Virus record (IMG/VR): IMGVR_UViG_3300026519_000016
Span: 1 to 50,531 of that record
Origin: a virus
DNA length: 50,531 nt
Strand: one strand, 5' to 3'
Shown here piece after piece: positions 24,231 to 34,006 of the stretch. Both the position numbers and the translations under genes were made by a program. Position 1 is the stretch's first letter; each line of letters begins with the position of its first letter. A model generated the notes under the pieces. That model saw nothing but the letters and a program-made list of their open reading frames with translations. It was not told the origin of the DNA and ran no database searches.

Positions 24231-25550
24231 TTAGGTAACTTTTTTTCCATATTTCCGTAATACTTCTTTTAATTCAACAATATACACTTTACGACGTTTT
24301 GATTCATCCGCTAATAATTCATTATATCCTAACAATATAGCGTTCGCGTTGGCTAATGCCTCTTCTACTTTCTTCTTTTCATTTTCGGTAAAACGATATA
24401 CTGGCAAATCAGCAATATAATCAATATTTTTAATATCAATTTCAGATAAAAACTCTTTTAGTTCAGCACGTGAGTGCATTGTATTAGCGATTCCACCAAT
24501 ATTATATTTTATCGCGGTTAATACATCCAAATATTTTTGAATGTCCATTGTTATCATTGTGACTAGGCGTTCATATCGTGCAACGTACCATTTAAGTCGC
24601 CAATTAGTAAATATTTCAATGGTTTCAATAAAGTTGGTAGATAATACCGTTTTACTATCAAGATTAACCATATTCATATTTTCTGAAATAGCATTAACTA
24701 ACAATAGTCGTTCACGTATCATATCGTCATCCAGTGTGTTCAATACCCCACGTTTATGAATTACATCAATACAAATCGTGGCACCGGATTTATCAATATA
24801 GTCAACAATGACATTATCTTCTATAAGTTTATTCAAAATGTTAATATATTTAGTGAAAGAAATACCGTATGGAATTAACGTAACCGTTACAATTGAACTA
24901 TTCTTTCGTTCAAACTCACCAACAAACAACCATTTCCCTGAAGTATCTTTACCAATTGACCTATGATTTTTAAATACTGGGCTACTGTCTTTTATTGGTT
25001 GTTGTTGTAAATATTTAATTTGTGATTTTATAATATCATCTAACGACCTAGATAATATATTACAAGCAAATCCAATGGCAATCCCTTCGGTTGGATTCAA
25101 AAGAACAATTGGAATCAATGGTAAAAAGTGTAATGGTTCCAAAAGCGTACCATCATAATTATCCTTTAGTGGAATTATTTCAATATCTTTAAAAATAACA
25201 TCATGTGTGAATTTTGATACACTGACACTGGTATATCGACTTGCGCCATAACCGGTGGGATTTAATAACGTGCCAAATGCACCTACACCATCCAGTAGTG
25301 GGATATTGTTGGTATATGGGCCCGTTAACGTGTTGATTGTGGTTTCAGGTGAAGCATGTGGGTGCAATGGCATACACATACCACCTAATGTTGCACTCTT
25401 GTATTTCTTCATATCCTTAGCACACCAGAGTACCCGTCGGCCAGCCGCTTTTAGTCCATCCATAATTGATGGCAATGCCCGATGTTGCAACAGATATTGT
25501 GAATACCGTAGACGTTGTTCTTCGATATATTCGGAGCTTTTATTTTCCAT
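24231..25550 (-). CDS. 52: DNA topoisomerase II medium subunit (gp52)
   Basis: This 439-residue protein matches T4 gp52 in size (442). It is the GyrA/ParC-like breakage-reunion subunit. The opening QYLLQHRALPSIMDGLKAAG matches the 'A..v...RALPd..DGlKp.qRR' motif. The active-site tyrosine is in GASRYTSVSVSKF (near residue 105), and NPTEGIAIGFACN is the isoleucine/Gly-rich block. It overlaps gene 39 by 11 bp, so subunit synthesis is coupled. The C-terminal DNA-wrapping domain of gyrase is absent, as in T4. Confidence 0.93.
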   Translation of the reverse strand: MENKSSEYIEEQRLRYSQYLLQHRALPSIMDGLKAAGRRVLWCAKDMKKYKSATLGGMCMPLHPHASPETTINTLTGPYTNNIPLLDGVGAFGTLLNPTGYGASRYTSVSVSKFTHDVIFKDIEIIPLKDNYDGTLLEPLHFLPLIPIVLLNPTEGIAIGFACNILSRSLDDIIKSQIKYLQQQPIKDSSPVFKNHRSIGKDTSGKWLFVGEFERKNSSIVTVTLIPYGISFTKYINILNKLIEDNVIVDYIDKSGATICIDVIHKRGVLNTLDDDMIRERLLLVNAISENMNMVNLDSKTVLSTNFIETIEIFTNWRLKWYVARYERLVTMITMDIQKYLDVLTAIKYNIGGIANTMHSRAELKEFLSEIDIKNIDYIADLPVYRFTENEKKKVEEALANANAILLGYNELLADESKRRKVYIVELKEVLRKYGKKVT

Positions 25551-27423
25551 GCGTCAACCATTCCTTTCTGGCAGCAATATTAGGACTAAATAATAAGTCT
25601 AATGTATTCTTTAATTTACCATCATCTATTATTGGAACCAAATATTCATCACCTGATAAAATCTGCTTGAAGTCTTCTTGTATCATTGACCCCAATCCCT
25701 TTAAATAACTAATGGTATGATTGTTATACTTGTGTTTTACTTTTTCATATTCATCAGCCGTTGTAAAATGTATTCGTTTTTTGTTTTTCACAGCAACCAC
25801 ATTAGGTGCCATTAACCTATACACGATTGGTTCACTATATTCAGTTGAAAATAATTCTGGCCAAAATTGGTAAAATAAATTAATCAATAACGTGAAAATA
25901 TCATCACCATCAACATCAGCATCCGTGGCAATAATAATTTTTCCAAACCGCAAATCACTCCGCAATGCTTTTTTACCGGGTATTAATCCAATCGACAATA
26001 GTAAATCAGTTACTTTTCCGGCTTTTAACAATTGGGAGGCACTCATGTTATACACATTGTTTATCTTGCCCGTCAATGGAAAACATCCAGTATCATTCGG
26101 ATTTCGGACTTCAATTATTGAACTTGCCGCTGATTTACCTTCGGTTATCAATAGCTTACATTCAAAGCGGTTTTTACTATTGGCATCAGTTAAATTTGGA
26201 ACCTTTTTGCTACGTTTCCCTAGCATTTCCTTTTCTATATTTTTGTTAGTTACATGATTATATCGAAGGTGCGCCCGTTCCAACACGTCATCAAACCATC
26301 CTTTATGCTTACGCGCAAAGGATGACCACATTTCATCAATTAAAACATCCATTTCTTTTTTAAGTGACGGGCCTACAAAACGGGTTTTAGATTGCGAATT
26401 ATATTCTGGATTTATTGTTTTGATGTTGCCAATAATAACAATACCATGTTTAATATCGGCTTTTGATACTTCAATCTTTTGCTTTTTTGCATTAGATGCT
26501 AAATGTGAGGTTACTTTACTATAAAAACTATTAGTGAATTGCACGTTACACAGCCCACCATCAAATAATGGCGATGTATTGACATAAGTAAATATTTTTT
26601 CGTCATCATTCTTATGTTGATTAAATATCACAAAGAATTCAAGTGTTGCGGTTTTCGTTGCGTAATGAAATTTAAAATATTGATCGGTATGCTTCGCAAC
26701 TAATTCTTCTATCCCCTTTTTAAACTGGTACTTGGTGTTATTGTAACTTACCACTATCCCCGGATTTATCATTGCAATTTCTATTGCGCGATGTTGCATT
26801 AATTCGGCGGGAAGCTGTGTCGATAGAAACACATCAGGATCAAGCATAAATGATATCTGTGTGCCAGTTTGCTTCTTACTGTTTTTAGTTATTTTCGGTG
26901 GCATTATATTGCTACAACCACCCATGAATTTTTGTTGATATTCTTTACCATCACGATTAATAGAAATATCAAATGTTGTACTTGAAAAGCAAACACAACT
27001 GGAACCAACGCCATTTTGACCTTGTACCCCCTGTTGTCGATCATCCGTAAAGTTCCGACCGGAACGTAAACTACCAAAAACAACCTCTGGTGTATATGTT
27101 CCAGTTTCGTGTTTACCAATAGGAACACCCCTACCATTGTCCGAAATTGTATATTTACCAGCGGTTGGGTCGGCTATGATTGACAATTTTTTACGTTTTT
27201 TATCAACTTGTGCGAATTCATCAATGGAATTATCAATAATTTCACCAACCGCCTTAAACGCGGCGGGCACGATGGTATATTGTTTGAACTCAATCCCTTC
27301 GGTTAATGATAATACCTCAATGTCAGTCTGTTGGTTTGAACCAAAGTATATTCCTACGCGCAAGCGGACATGATCACGGTCACTTAATACCGTTATGTCG
27401 GTTTCTGTATATCCCTTCGGCAT
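25540..27423 (-). CDS. 39: DNA topoisomerase II large subunit (gp39, single chain)
   Basis: This 627-residue GyrB-like ATPase subunit has the GHKL motifs EIIDNSIDEF, SDNGRGVPIG and GQNGVGSSC. The TOPRIM domain has LLITEGKSA near residue 420 and ATDADVDGDD near 503. In T4 the same activities are split between gp39 and gp60; here one gene carries both. It overlaps gene 52 at its 3' end. A small unknown gene precedes it by 12 bp and shares a TTGACA promoter. Confidence 0.94.
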   Translation of the reverse strand: MPKGYTETDITVLSDRDHVRLRVGIYFGSNQQTDIEVLSLTEGIEFKQYTIVPAAFKAVGEIIDNSIDEFAQVDKKRKKLSIIADPTAGKYTISDNGRGVPIGKHETGTYTPEVVFGSLRSGRNFTDDRQQGVQGQNGVGSSCVCFSSTTFDISINRDGKEYQQKFMGGCSNIMPPKITKNSKKQTGTQISFMLDPDVFLSTQLPAELMQHRAIEIAMINPGIVVSYNNTKYQFKKGIEELVAKHTDQYFKFHYATKTATLEFFVIFNQHKNDDEKIFTYVNTSPLFDGGLCNVQFTNSFYSKVTSHLASNAKKQKIEVSKADIKHGIVIIGNIKTINPEYNSQSKTRFVGPSLKKEMDVLIDEMWSSFARKHKGWFDDVLERAHLRYNHVTNKNIEKEMLGKRSKKVPNLTDANSKNRFECKLLITEGKSAASSIIEVRNPNDTGCFPLTGKINNVYNMSASQLLKAGKVTDLLLSIGLIPGKKALRSDLRFGKIIIATDADVDGDDIFTLLINLFYQFWPELFSTEYSEPIVYRLMAPNVVAVKNKKRIHFTTADEYEKVKHKYNNHTISYLKGLGSMIQEDFKQILSGDEYLVPIIDDGKLKNTLDLLFSPNIAARKEWLTHGK

Positions 27424-27435
27424 ATTAAATAAAAC

Positions 27436-27711
27436 CTACAAATAGTCTTTAGTAAGTTCAATGTCGGCTAATGTATTAATCAGCTTATTCGCCATATCGT
27501 GTGATGTTTTGCTTTCGTATTGTATTGACCAAACATCTGGCTTCCGCACTGGTGTAGTGGACGCTGGAATAGGGTCGCGACTGCAAAAAATCGCTGGTCT
27601 ATCTTGCGGTGATGGTGAATATGTCTTTAGTTTTTCAGTAATACATGCACGTACGTCAGCATCATCGCGTGATAATTCCTTAGTACCTTTCCACCATGTT
27701 AAAAAATTCAT
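27436..27711 (-). CDS. Unknown small protein upstream of gene 39
   Basis: This 91-residue protein is probably the first gene of the topoisomerase operon. AAGGTAG lies before its ATG, and the gap to gene 39 is 12 bp. It starts with aromatic NFLTWWKG and contains paired motifs (DPIPASTTPVRKPDVWSIQY). No domain is recognised. The plus-strand reading of the same DNA lacks a ribosome site, so the minus strand is preferred. Confidence 0.55.
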   Translation of the reverse strand: MNFLTWWKGTKELSRDDADVRACITEKLKTYSPSPQDRPAIFCSRDPIPASTTPVRKPDVWSIQYESKTSHDMANKLINTLADIELTKDYL

Positions 27712-27735
27712 ATGAGCTACCTTATTGTTTTCACA

Positions 27736-27763
27736 AGTATATGACGGAATATTATTTTGTCAA
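27736..27763 (-). promoter_or_regulatory. Sigma70-type promoter for the topoisomerase operon
   Basis: The minus strand shows TTGACA (27758-27763), a 16-nt spacer and TATACT (27736-27741), 25 nt before the ATG at 27711. Confidence 0.6.
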
Positions 27764-27815
27764 CCATTTAAACCATTATATTACAATATATTTTCATGTT
27801 TTTTACTGCATTCCC

Positions 27816-27823
27816 CATAAATA
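27816..27823 (+). promoter_or_regulatory. Late-promoter-like CATAAATA before gene 18
   Basis: CATAAATA differs from TATAAATA by one base and lies 36 nt before the sheath ATG. It faces away from the divergent topoisomerase promoter. Confidence 0.5.
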
Positions 27824-27859
27824 ATAGCAAAGTACATATTGTTTAAGGAGAATAGTACC

Positions 27860-29608
27860 ATGCCAAATTTGGTGAGTCCAGGCGTATCGGTTACCATTAC
27901 AGATGAATCATTTTTCATTCCAGCTGCGGCACCAACTGTGCCACTGTTTTTCATTGCAACGAATGATGAAAAAGTACAAGCGGATGGTGTAAGCCCAGCG
28001 CAGGGCACATATGAATCCAATGTGGTTCGGACCGTAACATCATTGCGCCAAAGCGTTGAGCTATATGGTGTTCCTAATTTCATTGAAGACCCAAGTAATG
28101 GGGCACCGCACCACGGTGATGCACGTAATGAATATGGTCTTTTTGCACTAAATCAATATCTTGGTCTGGGGAATAGGGCATATGTTGTGCGCGCTAACGT
28201 AAATCTGGATGATGATATTACATCTCTTACGGCAGCGTGGGATGCCAAGGTATTGGAAGCATCCACCGCTTTGTCCGGCTTGGTTACCGAATTTCTATTG
28301 CAACAAGGTGTTGTTGGCTCACCGCTTGCTTTGGCAACTACTGTAAGTGCTACCCAACTGCAAAGCCTTGCGGTAACGGCAACAACTGATTTATTTAATT
28401 CATTTTCATTCATAAACGTTGAATCCGATTTTTTCGGAAACGCACTGGTTCCGTCCGGGCTTCCTAAATTCCCGAATGGACTTAATATGGCCCCCGTTGG
28501 GGTTCATGATGGCTTTAATTACATTTCATCTAATTTAGGGTCATATCCGTTATATGCGGGCGGAGCGACAATCGCAGGAGAATTTACACCAGCCGAGGCC
28601 GCTGCGTTTTTAATTGATATAGCGGACGACATGAAATACACGCTTGAATTTTTCAATGCCACCTCTCTTGGTGCAAATGATGCAGCCAGACGTGCTACTA
28701 TAGTAACAGCATTACAGGCAACAATCAATAGCAATACCGATGTTCGTTCCGAAAACTTTGACTTCAATTTAGTATTGTGTCCAAATTATCATGAAACGGT
28801 AGACGAACTACTATCACTGGTTGTTGATATGCAGGAGGAAGCACTGATTATTGCCGATACCCCTCTTGACTTGGCACCAGACGGGATTACAAATCCATCC
28901 AGTGGCTGGGCGGCCACCACCAACCGCATTTTCTCGTCAAATGTGGCGTATTACTATCCTGCCGCACTTGCATCCAATTTAGACGGCAAGAATGTTGTAT
29001 GTTCTGCTTCTGGTGTTGCGTTGCGTACATATGCATTTAACGACACAGTGGCATTTCTTTGGTTCGCACCAGCCGGTATTCGACGCGGTGGAATTACCGG
29101 TATCACTGATATTGGCTATGTATCTGGAACATTAGGAGCTGCTACTACGTTCGTGCCAGTTGCCCTGAATCTTGGACAGCGTGATGCCTTATATACCTAT
29201 TCACCAAGTGGTGGTATAAATCCAATTGTATTTTTCCCAGGCAATGGATTTTTGGTGTGGGGACAAAAAACATCGACAATAACTGCAAGTGCGTTAGACC
29301 GTGTTAATGTATCACGTTTAATTAAGCATATTAAACGCCAATTGCGTAGAAACACATTGAGTTTTGTATTTGAACCCAATGACCAATTAACACGCGATAA
29401 CTTAAAAGCTGTGGTTGATAGTTTCTTAGGTGATTTAATCGTTAGGCGTGGATTATTTGATTTTGCCACAATATGTGACGAAAGTAATAATACGCCCAAT
29501 GTGGTTGATCGTAATGAACTGTTCATTGATATAGCAATCAAACCGGTGAGAGCCGCAGAATTCCTGCACATTCCTATCCGTATAGTGGCAACAGATGCGA
29601 TAATTTAA
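27860..29608 (+). CDS. 18: Tail sheath protein gp18
   Basis: This 582-residue contractile sheath subunit starts MPNLVSPGVSVTITDESF, the typical opening of T4-like sheaths. The start at 27860 is fixed by AAGGAG 9 nt upstream. The C-terminal block (VSRLIKHIKRQLRRN, FVFEPND, VVDSFLGDLIVRRGLFDF, and a final beta strand IPIRIVATDAII) is the conserved sheath core involved in inter-subunit contacts. T4 gp18 has 659 residues, so an outer domain is shorter. The tail tube gene, usually next, is not found downstream; instead an IS scar follows. Confidence 0.95.
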   Translation: MPNLVSPGVSVTITDESFFIPAAAPTVPLFFIATNDEKVQADGVSPAQGTYESNVVRTVTSLRQSVELYGVPNFIEDPSNGAPHHGDARNEYGLFALNQYLGLGNRAYVVRANVNLDDDITSLTAAWDAKVLEASTALSGLVTEFLLQQGVVGSPLALATTVSATQLQSLAVTATTDLFNSFSFINVESDFFGNALVPSGLPKFPNGLNMAPVGVHDGFNYISSNLGSYPLYAGGATIAGEFTPAEAAAFLIDIADDMKYTLEFFNATSLGANDAARRATIVTALQATINSNTDVRSENFDFNLVLCPNYHETVDELLSLVVDMQEEALIIADTPLDLAPDGITNPSSGWAATTNRIFSSNVAYYYPAALASNLDGKNVVCSASGVALRTYAFNDTVAFLWFAPAGIRRGGITGITDIGYVSGTLGAATTFVPVALNLGQRDALYTYSPSGGINPIVFFPGNGFLVWGQKTSTITASALDRVNVSRLIKHIKRQLRRNTLSFVFEPNDQLTRDNLKAVVDSFLGDLIVRRGLFDFATICDESNNTPNVVDRNELFIDIAIKPVRAAEFLHIPIRIVATDAII

Positions 29609-29639
29609 GGCGCACAACACCAGACGTTCGCCATTTCAG

Positions 29640-29985
29640 CATGGGTTTTTTAATTGTGTACTATGATTAGAAAGCCCATGTTCTTGCTTGTTGTACTTGC
29701 GTTCTTTCTTTAGTTCACTAATTCTGTGTGCAGGAAGCCAGCCAAACTGGGAACCTGTGCAGGGCGACAATATTCATTTGCAACATTCCACACCAGATTG
29801 GCTTCAAACTCCTTTTGCTTCAATAACTTGCGGTTGTTGTCCTTGACGCGAAATTTTAAGTCTTCATTGTCGTGAATTTCTTGCATTTTTCATATAAACA
29901 GTGTATATTACAAATGTGATGCATAATCATCCATTTCCAAATTCAGCTTGTTGATTTGGAAATGGTATTCAGACAACTTGGATAA
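29640..29985 (-). mobile_element. IS200/IS605 scar: left end plus tnpB 5' fragment
   Basis: On the minus strand TTATCC (29980-29985) leads into a hairpin (CATTTCCAAATC...) and then a tnpB start at ATG 29893. This frame soon stops (MKNARNSRQ). In the next frame it continues LKFRVKDNNRKLLKQKEFEA and NLVWNVANEY, homologous to the tnpB start at 50417. It is frameshifted and lost before the centre of tnpB. No right end is seen before gene 18. It fills the 400-bp gap 29609-30006. Confidence 0.8.
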
Positions 29986-30006
29986 CAGTAACGTAGAGGA
30001 TCAGAA

Positions 30007-30543
30007 ATGGCTATTATATTAAGAATGACTATCTTTTTTGCATTATTGGTATGGGGGATATCAGCATTTCTTTATCCGTCCGCCACCTTCATGGAAGTCG
30101 TTTCGTGGATATTCATGCTAATGGTAACTACATTTGGAATTATTGTTACATGGGTTTCCAGTTTATCCATGGATATTGTCATTAATGCGTTGACTGTTAT
30201 TTATGTTGATATACCAATATGGTTATTAAACACGTTCCATGGTTTATTACCAGAAAAGGGCATTGAACCTACATTTTTTACGATATTGCAGATGGCTGCT
30301 GCCACACTACTGGCCCTATCATTACCAATAATATGGTGTTTAGCTATGGCCACTTTAATGTTAGGGACATTATATGCGTTGATGCCGCGCTGCGTTAAAG
30401 ATGCAATTTCACATTCATACAGTCCTGAAATTGAAAATATGAAACACTTAATAAACGGTAGGACTACGGTGCAAGGAACATTTGATGCCCAAGTCCAAGC
30501 AAACGAAATTGTATTGGCACAACAACGTAGCAATAGACACTAA
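30007..30543 (+). CDS. Unknown integral membrane protein
   Basis: This 178-residue protein has hydrophobic segments at about 4-24, 33-57 and 92-125 (long enough for two passes). A soluble, His/Arg-containing tail runs from about 130. GAGG precedes the ATG. No signature motif is present. A phage inner-membrane protein with several passes could be a holin or an exclusion protein; neither can be claimed. It is transcribed alone between an IS scar and a bidirectional terminator. Confidence 0.65.
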   Translation: MAIILRMTIFFALLVWGISAFLYPSATFMEVVSWIFMLMVTTFGIIVTWVSSLSMDIVINALTVIYVDIPIWLLNTFHGLLPEKGIEPTFFTILQMAAATLLALSLPIIWCLAMATLMLGTLYALMPRCVKDAISHSYSPEIENMKHLINGRTTVQGTFDAQVQANEIVLAQQRSNRH

Positions 30544-30548
30544 ATGAA

Positions 30549-30579
30549 AAACGGTGCCATTATATCAATGGCACCGTTT
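30549..30579. terminator. Bidirectional hairpin terminator
   Basis: AAACGGTGCCATT (30549-30561) pairs perfectly with AATGGCACCGTTT (30567-30579) around ATATC, between convergent genes. A/T runs flank both sides. Confidence 0.8.
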
Positions 30580-30769
30580 AGTAGTTCGGATGAACAGACT
30601 TCATTTCGGTTTCAAGACGCTTCTCCACAAATTCAATAGCAATTTCTCGCTGTATATATGACATTGAATATAGGATATGCTCATAACTCATACCACCACG
30701 CATGAAATATGTTAGTTCCGTAATTTCCCTGTACATTGCCCGTACTTCACGATTCAATCGTTTATACAT
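30578..30769 (-). CDS. Unknown small helical protein downstream of gp26
   Basis: This 63-residue charged helical protein (REITELTYFMRGGMSYEHIL, then REIAIEFVEKRLE) looks conserved but has no recognised domain. It lies 35 bp downstream of the gp26-like gene on the same strand, so it may be a baseplate-assembly factor by position. Its stop codon touches the bidirectional terminator. T4 also has small baseplate-hub assembly proteins near gp26, but no sequence link is visible. Confidence 0.55.
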   Translation of the reverse strand: MYKRLNREVRAMYREITELTYFMRGGMSYEHILYSMSYIQREIAIEFVEKRLETEMKSVHPNY

Positions 30770-30804
30770 CGCTGAAATCCTGTCGGGATCATTTGATTTC
30801 AGCG

Positions 30805-31608
30805 TTACATAAAAAAACTAATAGGATTCACTGGTGTTTCAATATGTATCGTTTCGCCACAGTCCTTACATTTAGTTTCAATCATAAAACTAGGACCAAA
30901 ATCACTTGCTGCTTCAATTACTTTTGATAAATCACTTAACCATCCTGATGGAATTTTCCGAATCCATTCATCTATTAAATTACTATCGGTTATTTCATCG
31001 ACCGATTCGATTATGCTTTTAATCACAAATACCATCATTTCCAACTCTTCTTCTGGTGTTGACGTATCATCAGTCTTTGCATCCTGATACATTTTAATAA
31101 CATCTTTAAATTTAGTTGGGTGTAACTTGACTATTTGATTATTTGGTAATGTGGTAGAATAAGTATCCCCTATTGTAGTTGGGTCTATTTTCTTTGCATT
31201 ATTTATGAATTCGGACAAATTTATACTGTAATTATGTGTAATTGCATTTTCGCATGTATGTCCATATGAAATTTCCATTGTTTCGCCGAATGTGACTTGA
31301 CGTAAGCATACTAAAAGAAAATCAACATCTTTTGCCAATAACTCACCAGGTTTTAGAATTTGTGGAATACAACGAAGAAATACTTTATGAATTGCTTCAC
31401 CAGAAAACAGCGAGTCTGGTGTTTTCATTAATATTTCATCATACGCACTAAATGGGTGTACATGAACTTCCCCTAACTGTACATCCTCACGAAGCTCACC
31501 ATTCTTGTAAAAAACACCACGTGATGGTAATTGAAATGTGCTACCGGGCGTTCCTACCCGTGCAAGTAATGGATTTTGTGGATTTTCGCTTGCGCTGTTC
31601 TCGGTCAT
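30805..31608 (-). CDS. 26: Baseplate hub protein, gp26-like (T4 baseplate family)
   Basis: This 267-residue protein carries FQLPSRGVFY, LGEVHVHPFSAYDEILMKTP, DSLFSGEAIHKVFLRCIPQI and LAKDVDFLLVCLRQ. These are the hallmarks of the T4 gp26/baseplate family, described as a hub assembly protein. The start at 31608 is chosen because GGAG lies 8 nt upstream; an ATG at 31620 and longer frames are less supported. A C-terminal CKDCG pair may bind metal. An exact late promoter on the minus strand lies 35 nt upstream, so this gene is late although it opposes its neighbours. Confidence 0.8.
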   Translation of the reverse strand: MTENSASENPQNPLLARVGTPGSTFQLPSRGVFYKNGELREDVQLGEVHVHPFSAYDEILMKTPDSLFSGEAIHKVFLRCIPQILKPGELLAKDVDFLLVCLRQVTFGETMEISYGHTCENAITHNYSINLSEFINNAKKIDPTTIGDTYSTTLPNNQIVKLHPTKFKDVIKMYQDAKTDDTSTPEEELEMMVFVIKSIIESVDEITDSNLIDEWIRKIPSGWLSDLSKVIEAASDFGPSFMIETKCKDCGETIHIETPVNPISFFM

Positions 31609-31643
31609 TTTTGACTCCATATGTTTGTTATAGTTATAGGATA

Positions 31644-31651
31644 TATTTATA
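31644..31651 (-). promoter_or_regulatory. T4-type late promoter TATAAATA (minus strand)
   Basis: The minus strand reads an exact TATAAATA, 35 nt before the gp26-like start. It is divergent from the late promoter at 31678. Confidence 0.7.
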
Positions 31652-31677
31652 CATCGTAACTTAAAAAAAATACAACT

Positions 31678-31685
31678 GATAAATA
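31678..31685 (+). promoter_or_regulatory. Late-promoter-like GATAAATA
   Basis: GATAAATA lies 26 nt before the ATG at 31712, divergent from the minus-strand TATAAATA 26 bp away. Confidence 0.5.
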
Positions 31686-31711
31686 TAGAAATAATATTAG
31701 AGTAATAATAG

Positions 31712-33982
31712 ATGCCTGAACAATCCGCCGATAGTGTTCTTAAAATATTAGCAAGTCTCATAGCCGATAAGGCTGGTGGTATGTTTGGTAATGCAACGAA
31801 TGAAGCACGTGGTGATAAAGCTAGGTCAGCCGCTGACCGTAAATACGAGGCTGAAGTACGGAAAGCGGAAGCCGCCTCAAAGGGAATGCGCTACACCACC
31901 GATATATTACCCAAAAAATTACATGAAGCCTTTACTAAATCAGGTTCGGAATTTGTAAATAATCTGGCACGGGGCGTTAAGTCGATTGAGGACGTTCTTA
32001 AATTTGAGGATCAAGCTAGTGCAATGAAAGAAGTAGCTGCCGAGCTTGATCGGATAGGCAACGCTACGTTTACATCAAAAGAAAACATGGATGCCGGTCT
32101 CAGGGGATTGGAAAAAATAGCAAACGAAGCGGGACTTACCTTGGAATCGATGGGTGTAAAAACATCTAGAACTTGGGATTTAACTACAAAAAAGGCTGTT
32201 TATTTCGTTAATAATCAAAAAGCAACGACAGAAAAACTTAACAAAAAATCGGAAGAATTATCAGAAGCACTATCAGATGCACGAACAGAAACGGTAAGAC
32301 ATACCGAAAGTGTTGAAAGATCAAGGGCGGAATTTAATAAATTTAAAGATTCGGTCAAATCAGCCGCCAAGGAAGCATTGAAATTTGCAGAACAAGAACA
32401 ACGTTTCGCACAGCAAACAGCAACCGCCGATGCTGGGTGGATTACCGGAATGTACCAAATGGGGATTTCCCAACTGGAATACATGAAAATACTGAAAGAA
32501 ACACGGGTAGAAAGCTTAGCTGCCAATTCCGCAAATGTTGACTTCAAGAATTCGTTATACGCATCGCAGGAATCACTCAAACGATTGACAAGTGATTATA
32601 ACGAAGCGGCAAAGGTTGCAGGTATGTTTCATAAAAATATGGCAAAAATAGGTGTATCGCAAGAACATTTGGGCGATGCGGTTCTGCAACAAACTAAAAT
32701 TTATGAAGAAAATTATAGAGCACTTGGTTATACCGCTGAACAATTTGCGAACTTATCGGCTGATCTAATAAACGATCAAGGAATGCGTGATGTCTTGTTA
32801 ACGTTGAAAGAAAAGGAACGAAAATCATATGTTCTTGGTATCCAACAGCGAATGGCGGAATATCAGGCAATGGGATTTACAATAGACCGTGCAAAGGCAT
32901 TACAAAAAACGTTCCAGGGGTTGGTTGGTATGGACCCCAAAGAACGGATGAAAAAAGCAGCCAAGAAACGGGCAATGTTAGGTGCTATTGGAATGGGGGC
33001 GGAAGCACAAGAATTATTTAGGTTAGAAACAACATATAGAACGTTAAATGCAGAACAAAAAGCATCAGCCGATATAAGGATGGCGGAAATACAGGCGCAA
33101 AGTGCTAAGATTTTTGGACAAATGTCAGGTTCTGGTACCAGTCTTGGTCAATCTATGGCAATGCAAATGATGGCGCAAAAAACTGGATTCGACTCCGTAA
33201 TACAAGCAACTGAAACCGTTTCCGGGGAAGGGTTAAAATTCGATAAAATCATGTTGGGTGAAACACAAGAAATAAATGATATTGTCAGTAAAATCCTTGG
33301 ATTAATGTCGCAATGGGGATCACTACTGAACAGTTCATTGGGTAGCTTGGCTACCAACTTAATAACCGGTATTGGTGGGGTTATTGCCGGAGTAGTTGGT
33401 ACCAATATGTTAAGTAAATTGATCGGCGGTGGCGGACCAACAGCTATCATAGGGAAAGCGGCGACAGCAGCCACTGGTGCATTAAAAGCATCTGGTTCAG
33501 TCATTGCTAGTGTGTTGACCAGCGGCGCGGTAACCGCCGCAGCGGGCGCGGCGGCTGCGGGCGCTGCTGGGTATGGGGCTGGAACGTTAGCTTATGATTA
33601 TGCATTAAGCGATAATATTAAAGTTGGGATTGGTGACGCGATTGGTTCAGTAGTGGATAATGTCATGGGGTTTGTTTTTGACAACGATGCCGCAAAAAAC
33701 CGATTAAGCACGATTGCTAAAAATAAAGAGATTGACGAATTGAACACCAAAAAGTCCGAAGAGCAGGCGATGGCCAGCAATAATACAAGCAGCACGTCAA
33801 TATTTAACCAAGCGGAAACGGAAAAGGAATCGTTGGTCGCATTAATGGAGTTAACTAAATTTTTAAGGAAACAACAGTCTGATAATATGACTGAGAATGA
33901 GCGGCTACGAAGTATCGCACTGGCTGCAATTGAAACAACAAAACATAATCAAATGCAAGGAAGACGTAGCACTGGTAGTTAG
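31712..33982 (+). CDS. Tape-measure-like tail protein
   Basis: This 756-residue protein is mostly helical. Long charged, coiled-coil-like stretches cover about residues 35-300 (for example KLNKKSEELSEALSDARTET). Hydrophobic Gly/Ala-rich segments near 549-572 (LITGIGGVIAGVVGT) and 605-628 (AVTAAAGAAAAGAAGYGAGT) and a charged tail follow. This architecture fits tape measure proteins, which set tail length and pass into the host envelope. Placement between gp26 and portal among late genes agrees. No sequence motif proves it, so another large internal virion protein is possible. Confidence 0.6.
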   Translation: MPEQSADSVLKILASLIADKAGGMFGNATNEARGDKARSAADRKYEAEVRKAEAASKGMRYTTDILPKKLHEAFTKSGSEFVNNLARGVKSIEDVLKFEDQASAMKEVAAELDRIGNATFTSKENMDAGLRGLEKIANEAGLTLESMGVKTSRTWDLTTKKAVYFVNNQKATTEKLNKKSEELSEALSDARTETVRHTESVERSRAEFNKFKDSVKSAAKEALKFAEQEQRFAQQTATADAGWITGMYQMGISQLEYMKILKETRVESLAANSANVDFKNSLYASQESLKRLTSDYNEAAKVAGMFHKNMAKIGVSQEHLGDAVLQQTKIYEENYRALGYTAEQFANLSADLINDQGMRDVLLTLKEKERKSYVLGIQQRMAEYQAMGFTIDRAKALQKTFQGLVGMDPKERMKKAAKKRAMLGAIGMGAEAQELFRLETTYRTLNAEQKASADIRMAEIQAQSAKIFGQMSGSGTSLGQSMAMQMMAQKTGFDSVIQATETVSGEGLKFDKIMLGETQEINDIVSKILGLMSQWGSLLNSSLGSLATNLITGIGGVIAGVVGTNMLSKLIGGGGPTAIIGKAATAATGALKASGSVIASVLTSGAVTAAAGAAAAGAAGYGAGTLAYDYALSDNIKVGIGDAIGSVVDNVMGFVFDNDAAKNRLSTIAKNKEIDELNTKKSEEQAMASNNTSSTSIFNQAETEKESLVALMELTKFLRKQQSDNMTENERLRSIALAAIETTKHNQMQGRRSTGS

Positions 33983-34006
33983 TATTTGAACCAATAGACG
34001 CGCAAT

